Source: Sulfurimonas sp.
GTDB taxonomy: Bacteria; Campylobacterota; Campylobacteria; Campylobacterales; Sulfurimonadaceae
Reading direction: 5' to 3'
Assembly: GCA_002899765.1 (NCBI GenBank)
Contig: PPDH01000040.1
Span: forward strand, 111,254-154,075
Length of the DNA stretch: 42,822 bases
Part shown: piece after piece, positions 7,596-16,305 of the stretch
How positions within the stretch are numbered: position 1 is the stretch's first letter
Layout: the number at the start of each line of letters is the position of its first letter
Program-made: the position numbers and the translations under genes
Notes under the pieces: model-generated
What the model was told of the DNA's origin: nothing
The model's database searches: none
What the model saw: the letters and a program-made list of their open reading frames with translations, nothing else

Positions 7596-9221
7596 ATGAA
7601 AGCTATTCATGCAGATCCAAGAGAAATAAGAAAGATCTTTTCAGATGCATATATTATCCCTGATTTCCAAAGACCATATTCATGGGAGATAGAACAATGC
7701 GAAAAACTATGGGAAGATTTGATTGATTTTATAGATAAAAAACAATCAAAAGAGGATAGATACTTTCTTGGTAACATAGTTATACATGAAGACAAAAATG
7801 CTTATGCAGTAATAGATGGACAACAACGGTTAACTACAATGTTATTATTCATAAAAGCCTTACATAGTAATGCCGCGACAGTAAAAGCTTTAGAAGCTTG
7901 CTTAAAAATCAAAGACCCTCTGACTGAAGAATTGACAAACGAGCCTCGCATCACATCGCATGTTATGGCTAACGACAGTAAAGATATTGTAAATATTATC
8001 AATGGACATTTTGATCATATTGTTTCCACATCAAAATTTAAAATAAATTTTAATTTTTTTAATAAAAAGCTGGATGAATGGAGATTGGCTAATCCTGATT
8101 CTGAAAAATTCAATGATTTTATTTTAACACTGCTAGACCAGATTGTGCTTCTACCGATTCATTGTGGCTCAGAAGATGATGCTTTAATAATATTTGAAAC
8201 TTTAAATAATCGAGGTATGGCATTAACTGATGCTGATATATTTAAAGCAAAGCTATATCAAAAAGCGGAGAGCACTAAAGAAGACTTTATTCAAGAATGG
8301 AATAGTTTAACTGAACATGAATGGTTATTTAGGATATTAATGCATATAAAACGAGCCGAAGAATATGATGTAGGGAAAGAAATAGCACTACGCTCTTATT
8401 TTACGAATTCTACCATGAATAGACTATTAGATAGTAATACAATTATGCAAAGTCTTAGTATTATACATAGTATTACATATGAATGGGAAGCAATACCAGT
8501 AATTACAATCTTCTGGAGGATTTTAGAAAGTTATCCAAATCAATATTGGAATTATCAATTATATGTATTCCTTCATAAATATAGAGAACTAGGTAATATT
8601 AATGAATTTCAGTTATCAGAAGAAAATTTAAAAAAATTTACTAAACTTATTGAAGATACAACAAAATATTTCTTTATTAAGGGTGTAGTGCATAATTCTG
8701 TCAATAGTGTAAAAGATACTGTTTTTAAAGTTGCTGCATCAATTGCTAAAGAAGAAGATTATTTAAAACACTATATTGATAATCTTTCTGAAAATGATTT
8801 AGTGGAATTTAAAAGAAAGATGGATGAAAACCAATATGGACGATACTTGAAAGGACTAGTTTTAATATCTTCTTATTTAAATCCAAAACAAAATCAAGAT
8901 GATTTTAAAGACCTATTAGATGGTAGAGTTGACATAGAACATATTCTTCCAAAAAAATGGAACGATTATGATGCTTGGGATCAAGATAGTTGGCAAGAAA
9001 ATTTAAATACTATTGGGAATCTAATTCCATTAGAAAAAGCTTTAAATATTAGTGCAAGCAATGAATATTTTGAAAGAAAAAAAACAAAATATATAGACTC
9101 GAAAGTACAGGATGCAAAGGATCTTTGTTCTTGCACATCTTGGTATCCGAGAAATCATGCAGATAATCATAGTATTAAAATGAAAAGATTGTTTGAGTTT
9201 TTTAAAGTAGATAAATTATAA
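7596..9221 (+). CDS. DUF262/DUF1524 (GmrSD-type) putative type IV restriction endonuclease
   Basis: 541 aa single-chain protein. The N-terminal DUF262 (ParB-like) domain shows the IPDFQRPYSWE box (residues 21-31) and the nucleotide-binding DGQQRLT motif (74-80). The C-terminal part shows an HNH-type DUF1524 signature: DIEHILPKKW (near 8929-8958), then NTIGNLIPLEK and a downstream N-x-x-F-x-x-K-K-x-x-Y helix (near 9060-9090). In GmrSD the first domain hydrolyses NTP and the second cleaves glucosylated or otherwise modified phage DNA; function here is inferred from that family. AAGGA at 7582-7586 is placed 9 bases before the ATG. It is transcribed divergently from the Tn7-like operon, is AT-rich, and may be cargo or a neighbour of the element. 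It could also belong to one of the poorly characterised DUF262 defence families. Confidence 0.85.
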   Translation: MKAIHADPREIRKIFSDAYIIPDFQRPYSWEIEQCEKLWEDLIDFIDKKQSKEDRYFLGNIVIHEDKNAYAVIDGQQRLTTMLLFIKALHSNAATVKALEACLKIKDPLTEELTNEPRITSHVMANDSKDIVNIINGHFDHIVSTSKFKINFNFFNKKLDEWRLANPDSEKFNDFILTLLDQIVLLPIHCGSEDDALIIFETLNNRGMALTDADIFKAKLYQKAESTKEDFIQEWNSLTEHEWLFRILMHIKRAEEYDVGKEIALRSYFTNSTMNRLLDSNTIMQSLSIIHSITYEWEAIPVITIFWRILESYPNQYWNYQLYVFLHKYRELGNINEFQLSEENLKKFTKLIEDTTKYFFIKGVVHNSVNSVKDTVFKVAASIAKEEDYLKHYIDNLSENDLVEFKRKMDENQYGRYLKGLVLISSYLNPKQNQDDFKDLLDGRVDIEHILPKKWNDYDAWDQDSWQENLNTIGNLIPLEKALNISASNEYFERKKTKYIDSKVQDAKDLCSCTSWYPRNHADNHSIKMKRLFEFFKVDKL

Positions 9222-9249
9222 TTTTATTGTGGCTAGTTTTTGCGGAGAG

Positions 9250-9343
9250 CTACAATTCCATCTATGCGTAAGGGTTAAATCTACAATCGGACACTTATGG
9301 TAAAATACGGCTACAGAGAATATTTACTTTCACGCTGTCCGAT
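9250..9343. repeat. Phased CTACA repeats and ATCGGACA/TGTCCGAT inverted repeat
   Basis: Three CTACA copies begin at 9250, 9281 and 9311 (the first two are CTACAAT), spaced 31 and 30 bases apart. An exact 8-base inverted repeat, ATCGGACA (9286-9293) and TGTCCGAT (9336-9343), overlaps them. The segment lies between the DUF262 gene and the small ORF at 9390, at the junction of AT-rich accessory DNA and core-like genes. This could be a transposon end with transposase-binding sites, an IS scar or an operator. The evidence is pattern only. Confidence 0.35.
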
Positions 9344-9389
9344 ATCAAAGGGCACAAGAGTAGTAATTAAGCAAAAACTAGGAGTTACA

Positions 9390-9614
9390 ATGATTAGTAT
9401 AGAAAGAGATTTCACAAAAGTGGAAAATATCAAAAAGCTACTTTTAGAATATAGTGATTTAGAAAGTGAACAAATTAATGATATTGATTACGATGGACTT
9501 ATTGAGAAGTTAAAGGATGATACTTTTTTTAGTAATCTGCTAGAAGAAGATGTAGTTAATGATGAAAGTTTATGTGTGTATATCTATGATAAATATTTAT
9601 TTGGGAATATATAA
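9390..9614 (+). CDS. Small acidic hypothetical protein
   Basis: 74 aa protein beginning MISIERDFTKVENIKK. The start at 9390 is preferred over the upstream in-frame ATG at 9297 because AGGAG (9380-9384) lies 5 bases before it, and because the extra 31 residues would span the inverted repeat at 9286-9343. The product is strongly acidic with no cysteines apart from one near the C-terminus, no membrane segment and no signal peptide. I do not recognise a family. It sits at the boundary of the accessory island and might be an orphan antitoxin, immunity or anti-restriction type protein, but nothing in the sequence proves this. Confidence 0.5.
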   Translation: MISIERDFTKVENIKKLLLEYSDLESEQINDIDYDGLIEKLKDDTFFSNLLEEDVVNDESLCVYIYDKYLFGNI

Positions 9615-9656
9615 CATTAGTTCTTGTAAATGACAATAAAGCAGAAGGTTTTTAAT

Positions 9657-10475
9657 ATGTCAAAGGTTGTTTTGATAACGGGGGCGAGTTCCGGAATGGG
9701 CAGGGCGAGTGCAGAGTTTTTGTCTGCAAAAGGCTTTGTGGTTTATGCGGGAACCAGAGATGTCAAAGAGATCGATAACTATAAAAATGAAAATATTACT
9801 CCTCTGAAACTTGATTTAAGAGATCAAAAGAGTATAGATGCAGCCGTAGCATTTATAAAATCTCAACATCAAAAGATAGACATTTTGGTAAACAATGCAG
9901 GGTATGGGCTGGTCTCAAGCGTTGAAGACGTAAAAGAAGAGGAGATGTTAAACCAGTTCAACATAAATGTTTTTGGAGCTTTGCGTGTGTGTAAAAGCGT
10001 CATCCCTTTGATGCGGGAAAACGAAAGCGGCTTGATTATAAACATAAGCTCTTTTTTGGGAAAAATCGGTCTGCCGCTTTTGACCATGTATAACTCAAGT
10101 AAATATGCGCTTGAGGGCATAACGGACTCTTTGCGTTACGAGCTTAAAGATTTTGGTATAAGAGTTCACTCCATAATGCCCGGATTTTTTGATACCAAAT
10201 TTGCAAGGCAAAACCTTGTGACAAATGAAAAAACATTTGATGCAAACTCTCCGTATGCAAAAATAGTTGCAACGTTAGCACCCGTTATAGTTGAACAGAT
10301 TAACAACGGAAACAGTGCCAAAGAGGTTGCTGAGATGATTTTTGAGATAATCCAAAATCCAAAATTTCCTGCTCGCTCTACCGTCGGCGATAAAGCCAAA
10401 AAATTTATCCCTATGAAAAAAGAGCTTAGTGATGAAGATTTTGAGAGACGGGTTATAGAGTACTACAATCTCTAA
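9657..10475 (+). CDS. Short-chain dehydrogenase/reductase (SDR), copy 1
   Basis: Classical SDR of 272 aa. The cofactor glycine motif TGASSGMG is at the N-terminus, followed by the NNAGYG motif, the catalytic serine in the NISSFLGK segment, and the Y-N-S-S-K active-site pair (near 10087-10104). These are NAD(P)H-dependent carbonyl or alcohol oxidoreductases; the substrate cannot be told. The ATG at 9657 is chosen over 9630 because AGAAGG lies 8 bases upstream and because copy 2 at 11498 starts identically with MSKVVLITGA. The stop overlaps the next start (TAATG), coupling it to the AraC-type regulator. The two SDR copies are clearly paralogous along their length, including matching C-termini (FVPMRKSLSDEEFE versus FIPMKKELSDEDFE). 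Confidence 0.88.
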   Translation: MSKVVLITGASSGMGRASAEFLSAKGFVVYAGTRDVKEIDNYKNENITPLKLDLRDQKSIDAAVAFIKSQHQKIDILVNNAGYGLVSSVEDVKEEEMLNQFNINVFGALRVCKSVIPLMRENESGLIINISSFLGKIGLPLLTMYNSSKYALEGITDSLRYELKDFGIRVHSIMPGFFDTKFARQNLVTNEKTFDANSPYAKIVATLAPVIVEQINNGNSAKEVAEMIFEIIQNPKFPARSTVGDKAKKFIPMKKELSDEDFERRVIEYYNL

Positions 10476-11398
10476 TGGAGAGCTTCTTTTTTAACATAAC
10501 GAGCACAAGTTATAAAGTAAGCGAACTCTTTAAAGATAAAGGCGAGCATATCAAAAGAGTAGATATATCAAACGGTATATTTTTTTTAGATATTAAACTA
10601 AGCTCGGCGAATATTGATTTTGCGTTTAAAAATCTTGATAGAACAGCTGTTATTTGTGTTATAAAAAACGGAAGTATAAATCTTCATGACAACATAAAAA
10701 AGCAAGACTTTAGTTTAAAACAAAACAGCATAAATATAATAGTTTCATCTAAAGAGGACTTTAAGATTAGTACAAAAAAAGATGAAAAAACAGAGATTTT
10801 TGCACTTTGCATCGCGGACTTTTTTCTAAAAAGATATTTAAGTACAAAGCCTAACGAGCCTATAGATTTTTTATATAACCTGCTTCAAAAAAATATATCA
10901 TGTGAACTTATAAACATACAGCCCATAGATGCTTTAAGTCTGTATGTAATAGATAAGATAGTCAATATCAAACCTGATTCAATAATGAAAAGTATCATAT
11001 GTGAACACCATATTTTAGAGTTTATCGTACATAGATTTGCTCTTTTTGATATGGTTGAAGAAGAGATAGAAGAAGATGAATTTTGTATCTCAAAGAGCGC
11101 TAAGGATATTTTGCTTAAGAGTTTTACAAATCCTCCCAGCATAGAACTTTTGGCTCACATGTGCGCCACAAACGAGACGAAACTCAAAAAAGTATTCAAA
11201 AAAGTATATAAAACTACCATATACGGCTATATACAAAAACTGCGGCTTGAAAAGGCAAATTTGCTTTTAAGGGAACGCTCGCTTCATATAGGCGAAATAG
11301 CAAAAGAGGTAGGCTATAAACATCAAGGTCATTTTTCAAAGCTCTTTTTTGAGACTTACGGAGTTTATCCAAAAGATTTGCTCAAAAAAAATTCATAA
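10475..11398 (+). CDS. AraC-family transcriptional regulator
   Basis: 307 aa. The C-terminal part (about residues 215-305) carries the two helix-turn-helix motifs of the AraC/XylS family: SIELLAHMCATNETKLKKVF and the second recognition region IGEIAKEVGYKHQGHFSKLF, followed by the usual YPKDL end. The N-terminal 210 residues form an AraC-binding-like sensory region with no clear ligand signature. The start codon shares a base with the SDR copy 1 stop, so the two are co-transcribed. Placement between two paralogous dehydrogenases suggests it controls one or both, most simply the gene pair SDR copy 2 and downstream cytochromes, which have their own promoter; this is inference. Confidence 0.88.
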   Translation: MESFFFNITSTSYKVSELFKDKGEHIKRVDISNGIFFLDIKLSSANIDFAFKNLDRTAVICVIKNGSINLHDNIKKQDFSLKQNSINIIVSSKEDFKISTKKDEKTEIFALCIADFFLKRYLSTKPNEPIDFLYNLLQKNISCELINIQPIDALSLYVIDKIVNIKPDSIMKSIICEHHILEFIVHRFALFDMVEEEIEEDEFCISKSAKDILLKSFTNPPSIELLAHMCATNETKLKKVFKKVYKTTIYGYIQKLRLEKANLLLRERSLHIGEIAKEVGYKHQGHFSKLFFETYGVYPKDLLKKNS

Positions 11399-11444
11399 AA
11401 TCCCTCTTGTGCTAAAATAAAATCCTTTTGTTGCTAAAAAAAGC

Positions 11445-11491
11445 TTGCTTGATACTCTTTTTTTTCCTATACTTAAAGATAAAAAAAGGAG
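11445..11491 (+). promoter_or_regulatory. Promoter and ribosome site for SDR copy 2 and the cytochrome genes
   Basis: TTGCTT (11445-11450) and TATACT (11468-11473) are separated by 17 bases, a good sigma-70 arrangement. AAGGAG (11486-11491) lies 6 bases before the ATG at 11498. This would be the site where the upstream AraC-type regulator could act. Confidence 0.5.
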
Positions 11492-11497
11492 TTCATT

Positions 11498-12310
11498 ATG
11501 TCAAAAGTAGTTTTAATAACAGGTGCTACATCGGGGATGGGTGCGCTTACTTCAAAATTTTTAGCAGATAATGGATACACTGTTTATGCAGGCACTAGAG
11601 ATGAAAATGTACCACTTGGTGAAGGCAACCTAAAAAATATCTATATAGATGTCACAAAAACCGACACAATTAAAAAAGCAATCAACACAATTATAAAAAA
11701 CGAGGGGAAGATAGATGTCCTCGTAAACAACGCAGGTTACGGACTTTTAGCAACGCTTGAGGAAGGAACGGATGAGGAAATTTTTAATCAGTTTGATGTA
11801 AATGTGTTTGGACTAATCAAGACGACAAGAGAAGTTCTTCCTTACATGAGAGCTGCAAAGAGCGGAGTTATTATCAATATCAGCTCATTTTTAGGCAAAA
11901 TGGGGCTTCCTCTATTATCACACTATAATGCTTCAAAATATGCGGTTGAGGGGATAGTAGACTCTTTACGATTTGAGACGCTTCCTTTTGGAGTGAGAGT
12001 TCACTCCATTGAGTCTGGACTCTTTGGAACAAACTTTGTCAAAAAAGGTCTGGTTGCTAATGCAAAAACGACAAGCGAAGATTCTCCTTACAAAGAGCTT
12101 GTTGCACACTTTGTTCCAATTGTGGCAAAAGCTATCAATGAAGGACCATCCGCACAGCCTATCGCAGATGCAATCAAGATGATTATCGAAGATGAAAATG
12201 CTCCTATTGCCGTTCCTGTAGGTGCAGAAGCAACAACATTTGTGCCAATGAGAAAAAGCTTAAGCGACGAAGAGTTTGAGCAAAAAGTCAAAGAGACGTT
12301 TGGTATATAG
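11498..12310 (+). CDS. Short-chain dehydrogenase/reductase (SDR), copy 2
   Basis: 270 aa classical SDR and paralogue of the gene at 9657. It has the TGATSGMG cofactor motif, NNAGYG, NISSFLGK with the catalytic Ser, and Y-N-A-S-K with the catalytic Tyr and Lys (near 11929-11943). It has its own sigma-70-like promoter and a strong AAGGAG. The stop TAG at 12308-12310 abuts the next ATG at 12311 with no gap, so the peroxidase-like cytochrome gene downstream is probably in the same transcript. Substrate unknown; identical architecture suggests duplication from copy 1 with the regulator trapped between. Confidence 0.9.
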   Translation: MSKVVLITGATSGMGALTSKFLADNGYTVYAGTRDENVPLGEGNLKNIYIDVTKTDTIKKAINTIIKNEGKIDVLVNNAGYGLLATLEEGTDEEIFNQFDVNVFGLIKTTREVLPYMRAAKSGVIINISSFLGKMGLPLLSHYNASKYAVEGIVDSLRFETLPFGVRVHSIESGLFGTNFVKKGLVANAKTTSEDSPYKELVAHFVPIVAKAINEGPSAQPIADAIKMIIEDENAPIAVPVGAEATTFVPMRKSLSDEEFEQKVKETFGI

Positions 12311-13504
12311 ATGAAAAAGCTGCTCTTTTACTCTCTTCTTCTCGCCATAGCAGTGCTAAGTACCGTTGTTACGATAGCACTTTTGACACCAAGTAAAAAG
12401 ATTCCAAATTATAGTGATGAAAAATTAAGAGAGATGGCTTTGAGTAAAGGTTTAAAACCTGTTCCTGCTTCGTTTGAGAAGCTGTTGGAGCTTGTAGATG
12501 ACGCGTCAAATCCCATGACGCATAAAAAAATTGCACTGGGAGAAGAGCTATTTTTTGATACAAATCTCTCAAAAACAAAAACAACAAGCTGTGCTACATG
12601 TCACTCTTTTGATAAAGATCTTAAAAACAAAGGCGCAATGCTGACAATGCTTGCGCAAAAAGATACAAAGATTACCGATTGCGCGGCTTGTCATTTGCAG
12701 GATCAAAGCGGAGTTGATAGATTTACCTTCTCAGAGGGTGATGCCGGAGTAGAGCATCCATACCTTTTAAATACGCAAACCATTTTAAATACGGCATTTG
12801 CCAAATACTTTACATGGAGCGGCGAGGTAAGCAGCATAAAAGAGCAGAGTGCAAATTCGCTTCAAGCTCCCCATAAGATGAATATAACGCCGCAAGAGCT
12901 TGAACAAAGATTAAAAGAGAGTTCTAAATATACGCAGATGTTTGCAGAATCTTTTGCAGATGGCATTACATTTGAAAATACGGCAAAAGCGATAGAAGTT
13001 TACGTAAAGACACTTGTAACAAGAGGTTCTTATGATAGATTTTTAGAGGGCGACAATAGTGCAATGAGTGAAGAAGCAAAAAGAGGGTTGGCAAACTTTA
13101 TAAGCTTTGGATGCAAAGGGTGTCACAGCGATATCGCTTTTGGCGCTCAGAGTATTCAGAGATTTCCGCTTAGAGAGTTTGCTCAGTTATATGACGTAAA
13201 GCCAAATTTCGAGATACTTCCGCAGCTTAAACGATTTGATAGAGAATTTCCTTTTGAAAATCAAGGCGGCTATTTGGGAAAAGATAACGAGCATCTTTTT
13301 CGGGTTCCGATGCTTAGAAATGTAACAAAAACATCCCCGTACTTTCATAACGGAGCAGTCGCAAAAATTCGAGAAGCGGTAGATGTTATGGCAAGACACC
13401 AGATAGGACGTCATCTTACGCTTGAGCAGATTGATGAAATAGTCGCTTTTTTTAGAACGCTTGAGGGCGATATTGTAGATTACAGAGCGGGAGATGAGAA
13501 ATGA
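12311..13504 (+). CDS. Cytochrome c peroxidase/MauG-family protein with three CxxCH sites
   Basis: 397 aa exported haem protein. An N-terminal hydrophobic segment (residues 3-26) acts as signal peptide or anchor. CxxCH motifs are at 94-98 (CATCH), 124-128 (CAACH) and 268-272 (CKGCH). The diheme cytochrome c peroxidase/MauG family normally has two, so the CAACH site is an extra haem. Family-like segments LFRVPMLRNVTKTSPYFHNG (near residue 345) and ALGEELFFDTNLS (near 75) are present. Such enzymes reduce hydrogen peroxide in the periplasm with electrons from c-type cytochromes, or act as MauG-like oxidases. It overlaps the next multihaem cytochrome gene by 4 bases (ATGA), suggesting an electron-transfer partnership. 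Confidence 0.88.
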   Translation: MKKLLFYSLLLAIAVLSTVVTIALLTPSKKIPNYSDEKLREMALSKGLKPVPASFEKLLELVDDASNPMTHKKIALGEELFFDTNLSKTKTTSCATCHSFDKDLKNKGAMLTMLAQKDTKITDCAACHLQDQSGVDRFTFSEGDAGVEHPYLLNTQTILNTAFAKYFTWSGEVSSIKEQSANSLQAPHKMNITPQELEQRLKESSKYTQMFAESFADGITFENTAKAIEVYVKTLVTRGSYDRFLEGDNSAMSEEAKRGLANFISFGCKGCHSDIAFGAQSIQRFPLREFAQLYDVKPNFEILPQLKRFDREFPFENQGGYLGKDNEHLFRVPMLRNVTKTSPYFHNGAVAKIREAVDVMARHQIGRHLTLEQIDEIVAFFRTLEGDIVDYRAGDEK

Positions 13505-15309
13505 GAAGATTTTTTGTAAAGGTTTTGGTTCTTGTGATGTTTATCTCAGGTGTGTTGCAACTCAAACTTTTGGGTCTCTCATGGGAGAGTTTTAAAATTA
13601 TTCAGCCGCTGCATATAGTAAGTTCTCTTTTGATAATGCTCTTTTTTATGGACTCTTTTATCTATAAACATATACGCAGATACTACTTTGTCAAAAAGAT
13701 AAACAGCGTAGACGGATGGCTACTTCTTTGTGCATTTGTTCTTGTCACCTTCAGCGGTTTATACCTCTTTTTAGTGGGCAATACCGGGGGAGATAGTTTG
13801 GGAATACTCTCTTTTAATCTGCATCTCTTTGGTTCATTTGTTTTGTTAGCTCTTTTTTTATGGCATATTTTTATGTCAAAGAGGCAAAATATGCAGCCGT
13901 TGATAGCTCTTTTTTTCTTTATAACCGCATATCCTTCTCTCTCTTATAGCAAAATAACAGAGCTCTCACTTCTTGAGATAGAGACAAAGACAGGGAAGTA
14001 TCATAGCGAGGATTGGACCTCTTCTGCAAAGTGCAAATCGTGCCACAGCGAGATATTTGAACAGTGGAGTAACTCAAATCATAAGCATATTGCAGGCTCA
14101 AACCCGTACTACATGGTTATGGAGACACTTGCAGGAGAGGTTGAGGGGCAAGAGTTTCGCAAATGGTGCATGAGTTGTCATAACCCAAGCGCACTCTCTT
14201 TGGGGCATCCTAAAACAACACATGCCATGGATGACAATATTGTTAGTGCCGAGATGTTTTAAAAAAGTGCAAAAACACTTCAAGATGATTTTAAAGAGCA
14301 TGGCAATTTTAGGGTTGAAGAGGGTGTTTCATGCATAACATGTCATCAAATAACAGACGCCTCAAGCAAGGGAAATGCTTCATTTAAGCTCTCGTTAGAG
14401 AGGCAAAAATACGCATTTGAAGATAGTACTTCAGATTTGGGACGCTGGTTTAGCGAAAAATTAATCAACTCAAATCCCGATGTGCATAAAAAAAGCTACT
14501 CTAAAGAGCTTTATAAAGAGAGTAAATATTGCGCCTCATGTCATGATGAGTTTCATCCGCAAAACGGCATAAAAATCGTCTCTACTTTTAAAGAGTGGGA
14601 AAAATCGCCGTACAACAATCCAAAAGACAAGAGCAAACATAAAAGCTGTATAGATTGTCACATGACATACTTACAAGACGGAAAATTTGCACCGCTAAAG
14701 GGTACTTCTACCGACGGCGGTGTTCTAAAGGATGACGTTAAAGTTCACTACTTCGCAGGCTCAAACCACTTTCTGAGCGGACTTAGAGATAAAGAGCATG
14801 AGGAACAGACTCTACAGCTTCTTAGAACCTCGGCAAAACTTGACATGGATATAAAAGAGGGAGTTTTGGAAGTAGGCGTAAAAAATGTAGGTGCAGGACA
14901 TCATCTGCCGACTGGAGTTGCAGACTTTAGAGAGTTGTGGCTTGATGTCGAGGTTAAAGATAAAAAGGGCGCTGTTATTTTCTCTAGCGGCAAACTAAAA
15001 AAGGACGGCAATATAGAAGATGGAAGCAGACTCTTTCAAAAAGTCTTCGGCGATGAGAACGGCGAGCCTGTAGGACTTCTTTTTTGGAAGTATAAAACTC
15101 TTCTGAGTGATACGAGAATACCTGCAGGGGAGAGAAGAGCGGAGAAGTTTGAACTGCCAAAAGATGTTCTGTATCCGCTGCAGGTAAGTATAAAACTCAA
15201 CTTTAGAATCTATCCGCAATGGGCAACAGATGCGGTAAAAAAACTCTTTCCGACTCTTTCAAATCCAAACGTAGTTGAGTTGATGAAAATAGAAAAAGAG
15301 TTTAAGTGA
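13501..15309 (+). CDS. Membrane-anchored five-CxxCH cytochrome c, interrupted by in-frame TAA
   Basis: The N-terminal 150 residues contain about four hydrophobic segments with membrane-facing histidines (for example FNLHLFGSF and LWHIF), possibly a small cytochrome b-like anchor. A periplasmic part follows with five CxxCH sites: near 14032 (CKSCH), 14167 (CMSCH), 14332 (CITCH), 14530 (CASCH) and 14647 (CIDCH), resembling the cytochrome c554-type family. TAA at 14260-14262 interrupts the frame after EMF, but coding continues in the same frame (KSAKTLQDDFKEHG), and three of five haem sites lie beyond it. The intact protein would be about 602 aa. The C-terminal region (after residue 450) is a haem-free beta-like domain. 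Start overlaps the peroxidase-like gene; the end overlaps the next gene by GTGA. Likely carries electrons between the quinone pool and the periplasmic peroxidase; inferred. Confidence 0.82.
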
Positions 15310-15686
15310 AGATTTTTTTCGCTCTTCTTATGATAGCTGCAACGCTTTTTTCAGACCACATAAGATGGCAAAATGATTTTGATGCAGCGTTGTTTAAAGC
15401 AAAAGCACAGAAGAAAGAGATACTGCTTTTAGTCTTAAAAAAAGAGTGTGCGGAATGTAAAAAAATTTTTGTCGAGGTTTTTAATGACAAAGAGGTGCAA
15501 GAAGAGGTAAACAGAAAATACATTGCCGTTGTCGCTTTTTTTGAGGATAAAAACAGCTACCCTATAGAGCTTTTTTACACACAAGCCTTTCCGAGCCTCT
15601 TTTTTGTCTCAAGCAAGGACGAGTCCTACCTGCAAAAACCTCTAAGAGGCCATTTTACAAAAGATGATGTTTTAAAAAGTCTTTAG
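15306..15686 (+). CDS. Exported thioredoxin-like protein
   Basis: 126 aa, GTG start overlapping the previous stop (GTGA). A short signal peptide (residues 1-16, MKIFFALLMIAATLFS) is followed by a thioredoxin-fold segment with a C48-x-x-C51 redox motif (ECAECKK) and a downstream cis-proline-like segment AFPSLFFV. DUF255/thioredoxin_7-type proteins of this size keep haem-binding cysteines reduced in the periplasm. Its position right after two multihaem c-type cytochrome genes fits a role in their maturation. The reading ends 7 bases before the stop of the convergent TRIC gene. Confidence 0.78.
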   Translation: MKIFFALLMIAATLFSDHIRWQNDFDAALFKAKAQKKEILLLVLKKECAECKKIFVEVFNDKEVQEEVNRKYIAVVAFFEDKNSYPIELFYTQAFPSLFFVSSKDESYLQKPLRGHFTKDDVLKSL

Positions 15687-15693
15687 AAACCTT

Positions 15694-16305
15694 TTACCCA
15701 ACCCTTGGCAGATGCCATCCTCTCTTATAGGCTAAAAGCCTTAGCGCTATGCTAAAGAGTGCGGTTGTGAGGATACTAAACTCATTAACAACGTCAAAAA
15801 TGCTAAGCGTGCCTAAGATAAGTGCTACTATAACCGCGATAGAGCCGTAAAAGTCGCTGATAAGGACTGAGGGGACTTGGTTTATCATGATGTCTCTTGC
15901 TACTCCTCCGCCGACTGCGGTAATGAAGCTTAGAATAACTATGCCAAAGAAGTTAAACTGCGCGTCTATTGCCATAAGCGCACCTGTTATGCTAAATGCA
16001 ACAAGCCCTATGGTGTCGCTTACTACAAATATCCATCCTCTCTCGATAGAGTCTTTTTTATAGATTTTAAAGGCAAATACTAAGGCAATGGTAATCGTTA
16101 ACGTTAGAGCGGGATGCAGATATGTAAAAGCAAAAGGAGGCGCACTTAGGATTGCATCTCTCACTATTCCGCCGCCTAAAGCCGTAAGAGTTGCTGCTAT
16201 AAGGATGCCCAGTATATCAAGATTGTTTTTTATGGCGATTAAAAAGCCGCTTATAGTAAATGCGGTAATGCCTATGATATCGGCAAATATAAAATACTCA
16301 GGCAT
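15694..16305 (-). CDS. TRIC/YicG-family (UPF0126) membrane protein
   Basis: 203 aa integral membrane protein with two tandem homologous halves, each having a GGG-x-x-RD signature: ALGGGIVRDAILS (near residue 42) and AVGGGVARDIMIN (near 130). This is the TRIC/UPF0126 (YicG, YadS) family, variously described as trimeric cation channel or glycine transporter. Six or seven hydrophobic segments are visible. It begins directly after the stop of the hexapeptide-repeat gene with no gap, so it is last in the minus-strand lnt-ppk1-yrdA-type cluster. Substrate in this organism is unknown. Confidence 0.88.
   Translation of the reverse strand: MPEYFIFADIIGITAFTISGFLIAIKNNLDILGILIAATLTALGGGIVRDAILSAPPFAFTYLHPALTLTITIALVFAFKIYKKDSIERGWIFVVSDTIGLVAFSITGALMAIDAQFNFFGIVILSFITAVGGGVARDIMINQVPSVLISDFYGSIAVIVALILGTLSIFDVVNEFSILTTALFSIALRLLAYKRGWHLPRVG

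Noticed and set aside
9297-9389. Longer version of the 74-residue ORF starting at 9297
   Set aside because: No ribosome site, and the extension spans the inverted repeat; the AGGAG before 9390 is better.
14437-15309. Separate cytochrome gene starting at the ATG at 14437
   Set aside because: It lies in the same frame as the upstream part, lacks a signal peptide and ribosome site, and one haem motif (near 14332) precedes the ATG.
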